Numbered from the stretch's first letter, positions 1 to 5,999 are shown. The stretch: 6,112 nt of DNA from Lachnospiraceae bacterium (GCA_900755865.1 CAAEHZ010000041.1:1-6112); one strand, 5' to 3'. Translations and numbers: made by a program. Notes: generated by a model not told the origin, from the sequence alone.

Positions 1-327
1 AAAAAAAAAAAAAAAGCCGATGAATACCAGATATCCGTTCAGAATCACGCCTCCCGCCAGAAACTCACAGAAAGCCATAAAATAGGCAGGAAGCGGCGCC
101 CAGTACCGTAAAAGCTCCACCCCGTTATACCAGTCCTTCGCCAGCATGGGATACCAGTTTCCCTCTTTGACTGCCTGATAGACAAAATCTCCCCGGTAAA
201 CATGATACATGGTATCGCTGCCCTCCGGGTAAATGCCATTATTCCTGACTGCTCCCATAATGATAACCGCAAGCACCGCATACAGAATGGGAAACAGCAG
301 AGCAAAATACTTTCCAAACTTTTTCAT
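1..327 (-). CDS. Partial XrtG-associated large membrane protein (PTPS_related / GT-C-like), N-terminal 109 aa
   Basis: An open frame starts at ATG 327-325 and runs off the window edge, so only the first 109 residues are visible. Residues 8-26 form a transmembrane segment after a basic MKKFGK start. The following outside loop carries GSDTMYH (37-42), YRGDF (44-48), GNWYP (56-60), WYNGVELLRYWAPLPAY (66-82), and a second hydrophobic stretch begins near 80. This loop matches what I know of the N-terminus of the '6-pyruvoyl-tetrahydropterin synthase related' membrane domain (PF10131), large multi-TM proteins also annotated as XrtG-associated glycosyltransferases. An acidic residue in the first outer loop (D38 or D47) is where GT-C glycosyltransferases keep their catalytic Asp; that link is inference. 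Full-length relatives have several hundred residues. The start has AGGA about 10 nt upstream, within a triplicated repeat. The last five visible codons are all TTT. It follows the PTPS-like gene by 46 nt and is probably the next operon gene. Confidence 0.8.
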   Translation of the reverse strand, partial: MKKFGKYFALLFPILYAVLAVIIMGAVRNNGIYPEGSDTMYHVYRGDFVYQAVKEGNWYPMLAKDWYNGVELLRYWAPLPAYFMAFCEFLAGGVILNGYLVFIGFFFFF

Positions 328-328
328 A

Positions 329-376
329 TGAAAATTGTCCTATCCGAAAAATTGTCCTACCTGAAAATTTCTCCTA
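329..376 (-). repeat. Three imperfect tandem repeats, each carrying a Shine-Dalgarno-like core
   Basis: Three consecutive 14-15 bp copies at 329-342, 345-359 and 362-376 occur with a 16-17 bp period. On the coding (minus) strand each reads approximately TAGGA(C/G)AATTTTC. The copy nearest the start codon (329-342) supplies the AGGA that serves the downstream ATG at 327. The farthest copy overlaps the TAG stop (376-374) of the PTPS-like gene. Together they fill the whole intergenic gap. Confidence 0.75.
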
Positions 377-829
377 CTTAATAATGTCATCCAATACGGA
401 ATCCATCACAGAGGAAAGCATTTTCTCCTCAAATTCCCTGTCCGGCGCTTCCTGTACCGTATTTTCCCCCATATTCAGGATATACCGTCTTGTGGGGGTT
501 TCGCTGGCTTCCACACGGCTTACCCTGCCACCTATCTCTCCAATCATCATTGCAAACTTTTCCGCGAAATAATCTGCCATATTCTCCAGCGTAGGCACCA
601 CGGTATCAAAGGGCTCCTTCTCATTCATGATGCTGTTCTGATAGGGCGCCAGATACTCATTGATTGCTTTCTCAAATTTATTAAATTCAATAAAGCCGTT
701 TCTGTCGAACTGAATGTTCACGGAAAACTCCCAGGTATGGGGATGGGGTTCTCCCTTTACACCGTTGATGATAATATAATGTCTGGCGTTCAAATAAAAT
801 TTAATCTGGTATTCTCGATATATCCGCAT
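374..829 (-). CDS. 6-pyruvoyl-tetrahydropterin synthase-like protein of the XrtG locus, probably non-catalytic
   Basis: The 151-aa protein has the QueD/PTPS fold signature. The zinc-binding histidines are visible: H17 in LNARH, and H29 and H31 in EPHPHTW, corresponding to AAH and HGH in QueD. The pterin-anchoring Glu is present as E110 in ASETPTRRY, and PTLENMA (79-85) matches the PTSEVLA helix of QueD. The catalytic Cys expected four residues before the first His of HPH is Lys25. The Asp-His pair of the LDHH motif aligns with Gln64-Asn65 in PYQNSIMNE. It may therefore bind metal and perhaps a pterin without the usual synthase chemistry. It corresponds to the PTPS-related small proteins known to sit beside XrtG (TIGR03112, from memory). 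A tail after 120 (EFEEKMLSSVMDSVLDDIIK) looks helical. ATG 829 has GGAGGG/GGGAG 9-11 nt upstream and lies 29 nt inside the preceding gene, implying translational coupling. No signal peptide or TM is seen, so it is cytoplasmic. Confidence 0.87.
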   Translation of the reverse strand: MRIYREYQIKFYLNARHYIIINGVKGEPHPHTWEFSVNIQFDRNGFIEFNKFEKAINEYLAPYQNSIMNEKEPFDTVVPTLENMADYFAEKFAMMIGEIGGRVSRVEASETPTRRYILNMGENTVQEAPDREFEEKMLSSVMDSVLDDIIK

Positions 830-1919
830 CTGTATATTCTCCCTCCAATACCCTTTTGCAGCAGCTTACCAAATCCTCTTCCGAATTTTCGTCCACCGTT
901 ATCGACCTGATAACCTGTCCGTATCTGGCAACCAGCGGTTTTAGGGAATAATCCACCGCTCTTGCATCGCACTGTACAAACAGAAAAGCAAACAACATAT
1001 CGTTTATCTGGAATCTCAACTGGTTATGATCCAGCACATAATGTGCCAAATCCAGAAACTTCTTACTCTCCGCCAAATCCCCGGTTCTGACCAGTACAAG
1101 GGTCAGCGGATATGCCGCCCGCTGTTCCAGTCTTTCCGCAAATCCAAGCAGGGAATCCCGGCTCCAGACATTTTTCTGTGTATCATGAATATCCCACTTG
1201 GTAAGCTGGTCGTTCAGCCTTTCAATGTGTTCATTCATTTCCTGCATGGTTTTATGGGTATCTGCTTTCTCCAGCTCCAGCTTTCTGACCTTCATGGCAA
1301 ATAAAAGCGCTGTCAGGGCAAAAAGCACCGTCAGGAAGAAAATGGTTACACCGATTTCCGTTCTGGCACGAAGCAGTTCATTATTTTCCAGAAGCACCAT
1401 GGTATTTGTCAGAAGGCAAAGCCTGTATTCCTCTCCCTGATATTCAAACAATACGCCGGAGGCGATATAACTGTTTTCTTCGATTTTGATAACTCCGTGT
1501 ACTACCTTATTGGTACGGAGATTTTCAAAGAAATGCTTCGCCGAATCCGTCAGGAAATAGGTTTCCGCAGTAAAGCCCTTATATTTGTTGGTTTCCAGGA
1601 CATCCTTTACAAAAAGCATTGTCTGCTCGCTGGAAAATACCCAGTACTTATTGGAAGAAGCATCCATGGTCTGCAGAATATTTTCCACAATATCCTGATT
1701 GTCCCGGTTTTCCTTTAAGTTAATCTGATCCAGTACCAACTGCACATAAGCATCCTGCTGGGCGGCACACACATCAATCAGTCCATCCTCCAGTCTGACA
1801 GACTGCATTATGCTAAGGGCTGCCACAAGAAGCACTGCCAGAAGCACTCCCGCTACTGTTTTCGGCACAATCTGTATTTTCTTTCTCTTCTTCACAACGT
1901 CACCCTGTTTCTTCTTCAT
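801..1919 (-). CDS. Two-TM sensor-like protein with extracytoplasmic domain, coiled coil and degenerate GGDEF-like C-terminus
   Basis: The protein has 372 aa. A lysine-rich N-terminus (1-20) precedes TM1 at about 20-39. An outside domain spans about 40-188 and contains WVFSSEQTMLFVKD (93-106), reminiscent of Cache-type sensor domains. TM2 is about 189-209. A charged heptad-like helix follows (211-245, ELEKADTHKTMQEMNEHIERLNDQL). The C-terminal domain is about 250-360. Its order of elements (SRDSLLGFAERL, then PLTLVLVRTGDL, then AHYVLDHNQLRFQINDMLFAFLF) resembles a GGDEF domain with the GGDEF loop replaced by an IND-like turn, so cyclic-di-GMP synthesis is unlikely. This domain call is inference from pattern and needs structure prediction. 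It follows the glycosyltransferase gene with a 20-nt overlap, fitting an XrtG-locus accessory protein. Start choice is uncertain: ATG 1919 has AAGGA 12 nt upstream. An in-frame GTG at 1895 has AGGG at 7 nt spacing and would remove the overlap and shorten the protein by 8 aa. I do not recognise a named gene. Confidence 0.8.
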   Translation of the reverse strand: MKKKQGDVVKKRKKIQIVPKTVAGVLLAVLLVAALSIMQSVRLEDGLIDVCAAQQDAYVQLVLDQINLKENRDNQDIVENILQTMDASSNKYWVFSSEQTMLFVKDVLETNKYKGFTAETYFLTDSAKHFFENLRTNKVVHGVIKIEENSYIASGVLFEYQGEEYRLCLLTNTMVLLENNELLRARTEIGVTIFFLTVLFALTALLFAMKVRKLELEKADTHKTMQEMNEHIERLNDQLTKWDIHDTQKNVWSRDSLLGFAERLEQRAAYPLTLVLVRTGDLAESKKFLDLAHYVLDHNQLRFQINDMLFAFLFVQCDARAVDYSLKPLVARYGQVIRSITVDENSEEDLVSCCKRVLEGEYTDADISRIPD

Positions 1920-3279
1920 TATTGAATATTGTCCTTAGTTTTTCCAGAAAAGCAAGGGGCTTTCTGAAATCCTGTTTTATAATTTTCAAAAAAACATTTT
2001 TTTCATCCGTCAGACTGTTTGTCCTCCAGGAGCTGTCGGAATTGATACTGTTGATGATTCCCGCAACCCGGATAAAGAACACCAGAAAATTAAACAATGG
2101 CAGCAACAGGACATATCCCATATGCTTCCAGTAATATTTCCTCGTTTCCGGCGTCACCTTCATAAATGCCTGAGCATACAGGAAATACCCGATTCCTACC
2201 AGCACATAAAGAACATAAATCAGCAGTGTGGAATAAACCAGCGCATTTCCTGAATACTTCACACTCAACAGATAAATTGTCGCCAGATACCAGATAAGAC
2301 GGGGCAGGGCAAAGGTATGGTCAAACACAATGGTTTTCACGTTCACATCCGTAAAAATCCGGTGCAGCTTCAGACCGTTGTCCTGAAACATTTTTGCAAC
2401 TTCAAGGCTGCCTCTCTGCCAGCGCTGCCTCTGGGTATACAGCTTGTTCATTCCCTCTATGGGGTCTACAAAGAAGAGGGCATTTTCGCAGACCTCCACA
2501 TGCTCCTTAAAAAGGTAACGCATCTGGAAGGTAATCTGGGTATCCTCACAGATAGTATCCGTATTGTACATTCTGGACTTTAACATCGCCTGTTTCCGGA
2601 AGGCGGAAAAAGCCCCGGACAGAGTATATACTCCGTTTGTCATGGAAGCGTAGCTTCTTCCTGCCAGAAACGCCTGGGCATACTCCATAAATTCCAGCTT
2701 CTGTACAAACCGAAGCCAGAAGCCCGGTGTCTTCTCAATCAACTCCGGCTGGGTTAAAATCGTACCTGTCATAACATTCAGGCTCAAATCGTTCTCGAAT
2801 ACATCCACCAGATTCGTCAGGGCGTTTTTCTCCAGAATCCCATCACTGTCCAGATTGATAATATATTTTCCCTCGCTGTTATACAGTGCCAGATTCATCG
2901 CCCTGGATTTTCCCTGCTCGGAATTTAGCCACTGCATTTTCAAATCCGGGAAATCCTTCTGGCATCTGGCAAACACAGAAAAGCTGTCGTCCTTTCCCTT
3001 ATTGTTTACCAGAAAGACGCGGATACTTTCCGTGGGATAAGAGGAATCGTGAATGGACTGGATACAGGCATACAGAGTATCCTGAGAATTATAGACCGGC
3101 ACAATCAGGGAAATCTCCGGGTATAACGCCGGCTTCTTCAAGCCTTTTTTCTTTGTCCTGAATCTTCGGTTTAAGAGGAACAGGCTTCCTATGGAGGGAA
3201 CGATTTCCGCCAACACAGGAATGATAATCCATGCTCCCCAGAACACAAAAGAATTAATGATTCTTTCCAGAATTGCCAT
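1900..3279 (-). CDS. XrtG-associated membrane glycosyltransferase, GT family 2 (TIGR03111-like)
   Basis: The 459-aa protein has the architecture of processive family 2 synthases (BcsA, hyaluronan synthase type). An N-terminal TM lies at about 11-36. The GT-A domain follows: ISLIVPVYNSQDTL (56-69), the nucleotide-binding VNNKGKDDS (91-99), the metal-binding DSD (144-146) in NLDSDG, an acceptor-region SGAFSAFRK (221-229), the catalytic-base motif CED (244-246), and QRQRW (283-287), the Q/RxxRW motif that clamps the growing polymer in this group. Three further TM segments are at about 324-340, 346-370 and 387-411, ending in a basic/acidic cytoplasmic tail. It should transfer a sugar from a nucleotide donor at the inner face of the membrane and may export the product; donor and acceptor cannot be told from sequence. 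The gene overlaps xrtG by 26 nt. ATG 3279 has a GGTAGGA stretch about 11 nt upstream. The XrtG neighbourhood makes the family assignment firm. Confidence 0.93.
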   Translation of the reverse strand: MAILERIINSFVFWGAWIIIPVLAEIVPSIGSLFLLNRRFRTKKKGLKKPALYPEISLIVPVYNSQDTLYACIQSIHDSSYPTESIRVFLVNNKGKDDSFSVFARCQKDFPDLKMQWLNSEQGKSRAMNLALYNSEGKYIINLDSDGILEKNALTNLVDVFENDLSLNVMTGTILTQPELIEKTPGFWLRFVQKLEFMEYAQAFLAGRSYASMTNGVYTLSGAFSAFRKQAMLKSRMYNTDTICEDTQITFQMRYLFKEHVEVCENALFFVDPIEGMNKLYTQRQRWQRGSLEVAKMFQDNGLKLHRIFTDVNVKTIVFDHTFALPRLIWYLATIYLLSVKYSGNALVYSTLLIYVLYVLVGIGYFLYAQAFMKVTPETRKYYWKHMGYVLLLPLFNFLVFFIRVAGIINSINSDSSWRTNSLTDEKNVFLKIIKQDFRKPLAFLEKLRTIFNNEEETG

Positions 3280-3859
3280 AGCTAAAGTTTCCTACCTTCA
3301 TATGAATTACCTGGGGCTTCGTAAACACATAAAAATACAGCAATACACTCAGCACATAGAAAATAATCCGTCCCACAAAGGAATGTACCACATAGTAAGC
3401 GGAAATACCGAAGAAATGCACGCTGAAACAGATAATGGTAATCCGCAGCGCATTTGCCAGCATCAGATAAACAATGCCAATCAGTGCCACCATTATCTTT
3501 TCATACCTGCTGTACACATCAAAAAAGAGAAGCAGGGATAAAAAGGCTATGATTTCCACAATACCGGAACACTCGTAATCTACCATCAGCGTCATGGATT
3601 CTGAATGGGAGGTAATAAATATAATGCCATATTTAAAATATGCTGAATATCCGCCCGTTATTGTCCCCACAACACCAGCGAGGGCAGCTACTCCTCTGGC
3701 GAGGGGTTCCGCCAGTTTGTCCTGAAGTGAAATCATCAGGATCAAAAAGGCGCCCATGCTTCCTACAATAAATCGCCAGAAATATAACTGCCCTCGTTTC
3801 AGGACGGATAACAGATAAAGCCATACAATCGTTAAAAGCCCTATCAATATTATCTTCAT
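3254..3859 (-). CDS. xrtG: Exosortase family protein XrtG
   Basis: A 201-aa, almost wholly hydrophobic protein with about six to eight membrane segments (for example 2-20, 26-45, 52-70, 98-114, 122-150, 163-180). The exosortase/archaeosortase active-site residues are all visible in the right order: Cys97 in DYECSGI, Arg139 in NALRI, and His159 in HSFVGRIIFY. These proteins are membrane cysteine enzymes proposed to cut a C-terminal sorting signal and pass the protein to an acceptor, analogous to sortase but unrelated to it. Length and the GT2 partner next door match the Gram-positive XrtG family (TIGR03110). The start codon ATG 3859 overlaps the stop of the upstream surface protein as ATGA. 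AAAGGA (3868-3873) sits 8 nt before it, inside codons for the surface protein's basic tail. This tight coupling points to the upstream protein as its substrate. Biochemical activity of XrtG has not, to my knowledge, been shown. Confidence 0.95.
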   Translation of the reverse strand: MKIILIGLLTIVWLYLLSVLKRGQLYFWRFIVGSMGAFLILMISLQDKLAEPLARGVAALAGVVGTITGGYSAYFKYGIIFITSHSESMTLMVDYECSGIVEIIAFLSLLLFFDVYSRYEKIMVALIGIVYLMLANALRITIICFSVHFFGISAYYVVHSFVGRIIFYVLSVLLYFYVFTKPQVIHMKVGNFSYGNSGKNH

Positions 3860-5652
3860 CCAATTGTTCCTTTACGTTTTTTCTGTATTCCCCAGACAAC
3901 GGCAACCGTTGCCACACAAGCCAAAACTCCTGCATATGCACCACTGGAAGCCCCTGCTGTAACCAGCCACTGCTGACCGATTCTTCCAAACTGTGCCTTG
4001 ATTACCTTGAACTCCTCTGCGTTGCAGCCCAGCTTCTCAGCGATAGCATCCAAATCCAGATAAAATTCACACTCTCTGCCGGTATCGGATATGGTAATCA
4101 TCATTTTTCCATACATTCTGTCGTTTTCATTCAAATCAGAAATGTTGGTGGATGTATGCCATGCGTCTATAGATGCAAGGTAATACTCATAAGTACCATT
4201 TTCCAGACCGCTCGTCTGAGGATTCCAGTCAATATTTCCCGCTTCATCCACAGTCACTGCTCTGGGATAAAAGACAAACTTTCCGGATTCTCCAAACTTG
4301 AAGGTAACTGCCTCGGTAAACAGCGTCCGCTGCTCATTCATATGCGCCTGCATTGTCACCTTGACATGTCCAAAAAGCTGATTGCCGGCAGAATACAGGG
4401 CACCTACCGCATCCACTACATTTTCCTGAGTTCCCGCTGTTGCATATTCAATGGTAGTGTGGGGATAATATGTCCAATCCCCATACAGTCCGTCATAGAC
4501 AATGCCGTCAAATTTTCCGCTGTTGTCCTCCGGCACCAGATTTACCACATCCTTTATCATCGGCTCTACCAGATAGAAGCCAAAGGAAAGGCTCTGCTGA
4601 TATTCCGGCAGGGCAGACTTCGGAATTGCAACCTCTGCCTGATTGCCGTAATGACGGCAGACAGCACCGTCAACACCGGAAATGGTATCGCTCTCGGTTA
4701 TTGTAAATAACATACTGTATCCCAAATCTGTTGTAATGGCATACTTGGAATTGGAATGGCTGCTCCCCCAGAATCCGTTGCTGGAATCACCCGACTCCAG
4801 ATATATATAGACGTAATCTCCGTCAAATACCATTGCTGCGCTACTCAGACACCTGGGATGCTCTGAATTGGGGCAGTTCCCCGGAACCTTTGTAACAGCA
4901 TTCCAATCCTGGAAATCTCCGTCAATGGTAATGCCGTTATATACTGGAACCGGTGTCACTACCGGCACATTTTCCACACCGTCCAGAACAGGAACTTCCA
5001 TAGAGGCTATGCTCTGTCCTGCAATCGTCAAAGTAAATGCATCCTGGGGCAGATAACTTACCGGGATAGCTGCCTCTACGGCAAACTCTCCCTTTACATT
5101 CCCGTTTGCGGTATTCTTCATTGCCACTTCCGCTCCGGACATCTGACCGGTCAGACCGCCAAACTGACAACTTACCGTCTGGCTCTCGCTCTGGAAGCTT
5201 AAAACGCTCCACTGGAAATTATAATCCCACTCGTTAGAAGTTTCTCCATACATGGCAAGGTACAGTACTGTTTCATCCGGAGAAAGTGCTGCCTTCCAGC
5301 CCTTTATATTATTGATGCCCACAGAAATCTCCGCTACATTCTCCCAGTCAGTCAGACTTCCATCCAGAGTAATACTGCCGGATGCCGTCCCTGTACCAAA
5401 GGCACTCTGTACCACCGATGCCACGGCAGGTGTTACTGCAGGAGAAGCGGTAGGCACTGCTTCCGGCGTGGCAGTCGGCTCTGCTGAGGGTACCGGTGTT
5501 GCCTGCTGCACACTCTCTGCATCTCCTGTTGATACTGTTTCTAACTGCGGTGCTACATTTTCCATAGCCCGAACTGGTGTTGTAAAAAGACTTATGCTAA
5601 ATGGAAACAGTAAAAAGAAGCTTACTATTTTTCTGATGTTCCTGCTTTTCAT
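3856..5652 (-). CDS. Secreted C-terminally anchored surface protein with three DGxxxDW modules; candidate XrtG substrate
   Basis: With the ATG at 5652 the protein has 598 aa; this start has AAGGAG (5661-5666) 8 nt upstream. A longer in-frame TTG start at 5673 lacks such a site and would add 7 charged residues before the signal peptide. Residues 1-29 form a Sec signal peptide (basic MKSRNIRK, hydrophobic core, likely cleavage after PVRA). A Pro/Thr/Ala/Val linker follows (about 51-78, TPVPSAEPTATPEAVPTASP), then three modules each opening with a hydrophobic-x-x-DG-x3-DW motif: ITLDGSLTDW (94-103), ITIDGDFQDW (241-250), IVYDGLYGDW (384-393). Such openings are typical of CBM9/DOMON-like beta-sandwiches, so carbohydrate binding is possible. 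The C-terminus is tripartite: small-residue segment TAGASSGAYAG (565-575), a TM helix to about 589, then QKKRKGTIG. There is no LPXTG and no PEP motif. This fits the Firmicu-CTERM type of tail I recall beside XrtG. It is the first gene of the operon and overlaps xrtG by 4 nt. Confidence 0.9.
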   Translation of the reverse strand: MKSRNIRKIVSFFLLFPFSISLFTTPVRAMENVAPQLETVSTGDAESVQQATPVPSAEPTATPEAVPTASPAVTPAVASVVQSAFGTGTASGSITLDGSLTDWENVAEISVGINNIKGWKAALSPDETVLYLAMYGETSNEWDYNFQWSVLSFQSESQTVSCQFGGLTGQMSGAEVAMKNTANGNVKGEFAVEAAIPVSYLPQDAFTLTIAGQSIASMEVPVLDGVENVPVVTPVPVYNGITIDGDFQDWNAVTKVPGNCPNSEHPRCLSSAAMVFDGDYVYIYLESGDSSNGFWGSSHSNSKYAITTDLGYSMLFTITESDTISGVDGAVCRHYGNQAEVAIPKSALPEYQQSLSFGFYLVEPMIKDVVNLVPEDNSGKFDGIVYDGLYGDWTYYPHTTIEYATAGTQENVVDAVGALYSAGNQLFGHVKVTMQAHMNEQRTLFTEAVTFKFGESGKFVFYPRAVTVDEAGNIDWNPQTSGLENGTYEYYLASIDAWHTSTNISDLNENDRMYGKMMITISDTGRECEFYLDLDAIAEKLGCNAEEFKVIKAQFGRIGQQWLVTAGASSGAYAGVLACVATVAVVWGIQKKRKGTIG

Positions 5653-5660
5653 CTTTCTTG

Positions 5661-5666
5661 CTCCTT
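5661..5666 (-). promoter_or_regulatory. Shine-Dalgarno site fixing the surface-protein start
   Basis: AAGGAG on the minus strand lies 8 nt before ATG 5652. It falls inside the reading frame of the longer TTG-initiated form (5673) and so decides in favour of the ATG. Confidence 0.85.
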
Positions 5667-5705
5667 CTCTCAAGCCCTTCCAATCTGACCCCTTTTAATC
5701 AGTTT

Positions 5706-5775
5706 CCCTTTTATTTTTCCACTGTCTATACTCGCAAATTCGCGCTTCCGCTTTCCCCTGTCTGCTTCGCAGACC
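5706..5775. repeat. Direct repeat copy A with palindrome
   Basis: This segment is repeated at 5801-5869 with one indel and few mismatches. The block 5724-5750 is identical to 5818-5844 (27 bp), and 5751-5775 matches 5845-5869 with two differences. It ends in the perfect palindrome GTCTGC-TTC-GCAGAC (5760-5774). A second hairpin, CTGCG-CTT-CGCAG, follows at once (5775-5787). It lies in the untranslated leader of the operon. Confidence 0.9.
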
Positions 5776-5778
5776 TGC

Positions 5779-5799
5779 GCTTCGCAGCCGCTTGTTTTT
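5779..5799. repeat. 21-bp exact repeat, shared with 5907-5927
   Basis: A 21-bp block beginning GCTTCGCAGCCGCTTG and ending in a T run occurs identically at 5779-5799 and 5907-5927. It links the spacer between the two long direct repeats to the inverted-repeat hairpin near the promoter, so the leader is a patchwork of one repeat family. Confidence 0.85.
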
Positions 5800-5800
5800 C

Positions 5801-5869
5801 CCCTTTTATTTTGCGCCGTCTATACTCGCAAATTCGCGCTTCCGCGCTCCCCTGTCTGCTTCGCAGACC
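5801..5869. repeat. Direct repeat copy B with palindrome
   Basis: Second copy of the repeat at 5706-5775, again ending in the GTCTGC-TTC-GCAGAC hairpin (5854-5868). The two copies are about 95 bp apart, start to start. Both keep pyrimidine-rich CCCTTTTATTTT at their left end on the plus strand. Confidence 0.9.
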
Positions 5870-5880
5870 ATTTGCTCGTT

Positions 5881-5940
5881 AATAGATGCAAAAAAAACAA
5901 ATGTCTGCTTCGCAGCCGCTTGTTTTTTTATGCATCTATT
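5881..5940. repeat. 60-bp near-perfect inverted repeat (MITE-like hairpin / possible attenuator)
   Basis: The left arm 5881-5900 (AATAGATGCA then A7CAA) pairs with the right arm 5920-5940 over 20 bp with a single unpaired base. The 19-nt centre holds an inner stem CTGC-TTC-GCAG (5905-5915). On the minus strand the GC-rich inner stem is followed by ATTTG and eight Ts (5898-5891), giving an intrinsic-terminator-like look. The right arm includes the last bases of the operon's -10 box. It could be a leader attenuator, a bidirectional terminator, or a small mobile palindromic element; sequence alone does not separate these. Confidence 0.75.
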
Positions 5941-5966
5941 ATATATTTTTTTGCGTGTAAAATCAA
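5938..5966 (-). promoter_or_regulatory. Predicted sigma-A promoter of the xrtG operon
   Basis: On the minus strand TTGATT (5966-5961) and a perfect TATAAT (5943-5938) are separated by exactly 17 bp, with an A7 tract in the spacer. Transcription would begin near 5931, leaving a leader of about 280 nt before ATG 5652. No better promoter is visible closer to the gene. It sits just downstream of the terminator at 6000-6040, as expected for the start of a new transcription unit. Confidence 0.75.
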
Positions 5967-5999
5967 TGGAATATGACTGAAAAAACTGGGAAATATAGT

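Larger units (their letters stand above)
5653..5999. other. Non-coding leader and promoter region of the xrtG operon
   Basis: About 350 nt without a credible gene. It holds the promoter, the 60-bp inverted repeat, two roughly 70-bp direct repeats and at least four CTGC-TTC-GCAG-like hairpins. Open frames here translate repeat sequence and have no fitting ribosome binding site. No known riboswitch class was recognised. Confidence 0.7.

Noticed and set aside
45..317. 90-aa minus-strand open frame
   Set aside because: Out-of-frame shadow of the real partial membrane protein, which starts at ATG 327 and has clear family motifs.
801..1919. Active diguanylate cyclase
   Set aside because: No GGDEF/GGEEF motif; the corresponding turn reads QINDMLF.
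3856..3990. LPXTG sortase signal or PEP-CTERM
   Set aside because: Neither an LPXTG-like pentapeptide nor a PEP motif precedes the C-terminal TM.
4156..4710. 184-aa plus-strand open frame
   Set aside because: Lies antisense within the surface-protein gene; Cys/His/Ile-rich translation with no domain, and no suitable start signal.
5653..5673. Extended TTG start for the surface protein
   Set aside because: The in-frame ATG at 5652 has an ideal AAGGAG at 8 nt, and that site lies inside the extension.
5706..5869. CRISPR array
   Set aside because: Only two long copies with an imperfect, repeat-related spacer between them and no cas genes.
5653..5930. Known riboswitch such as a cyclic-di-GMP or preQ1 class
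   Set aside because: No recognisable conserved core; the structure is explained by repeated short palindromes.
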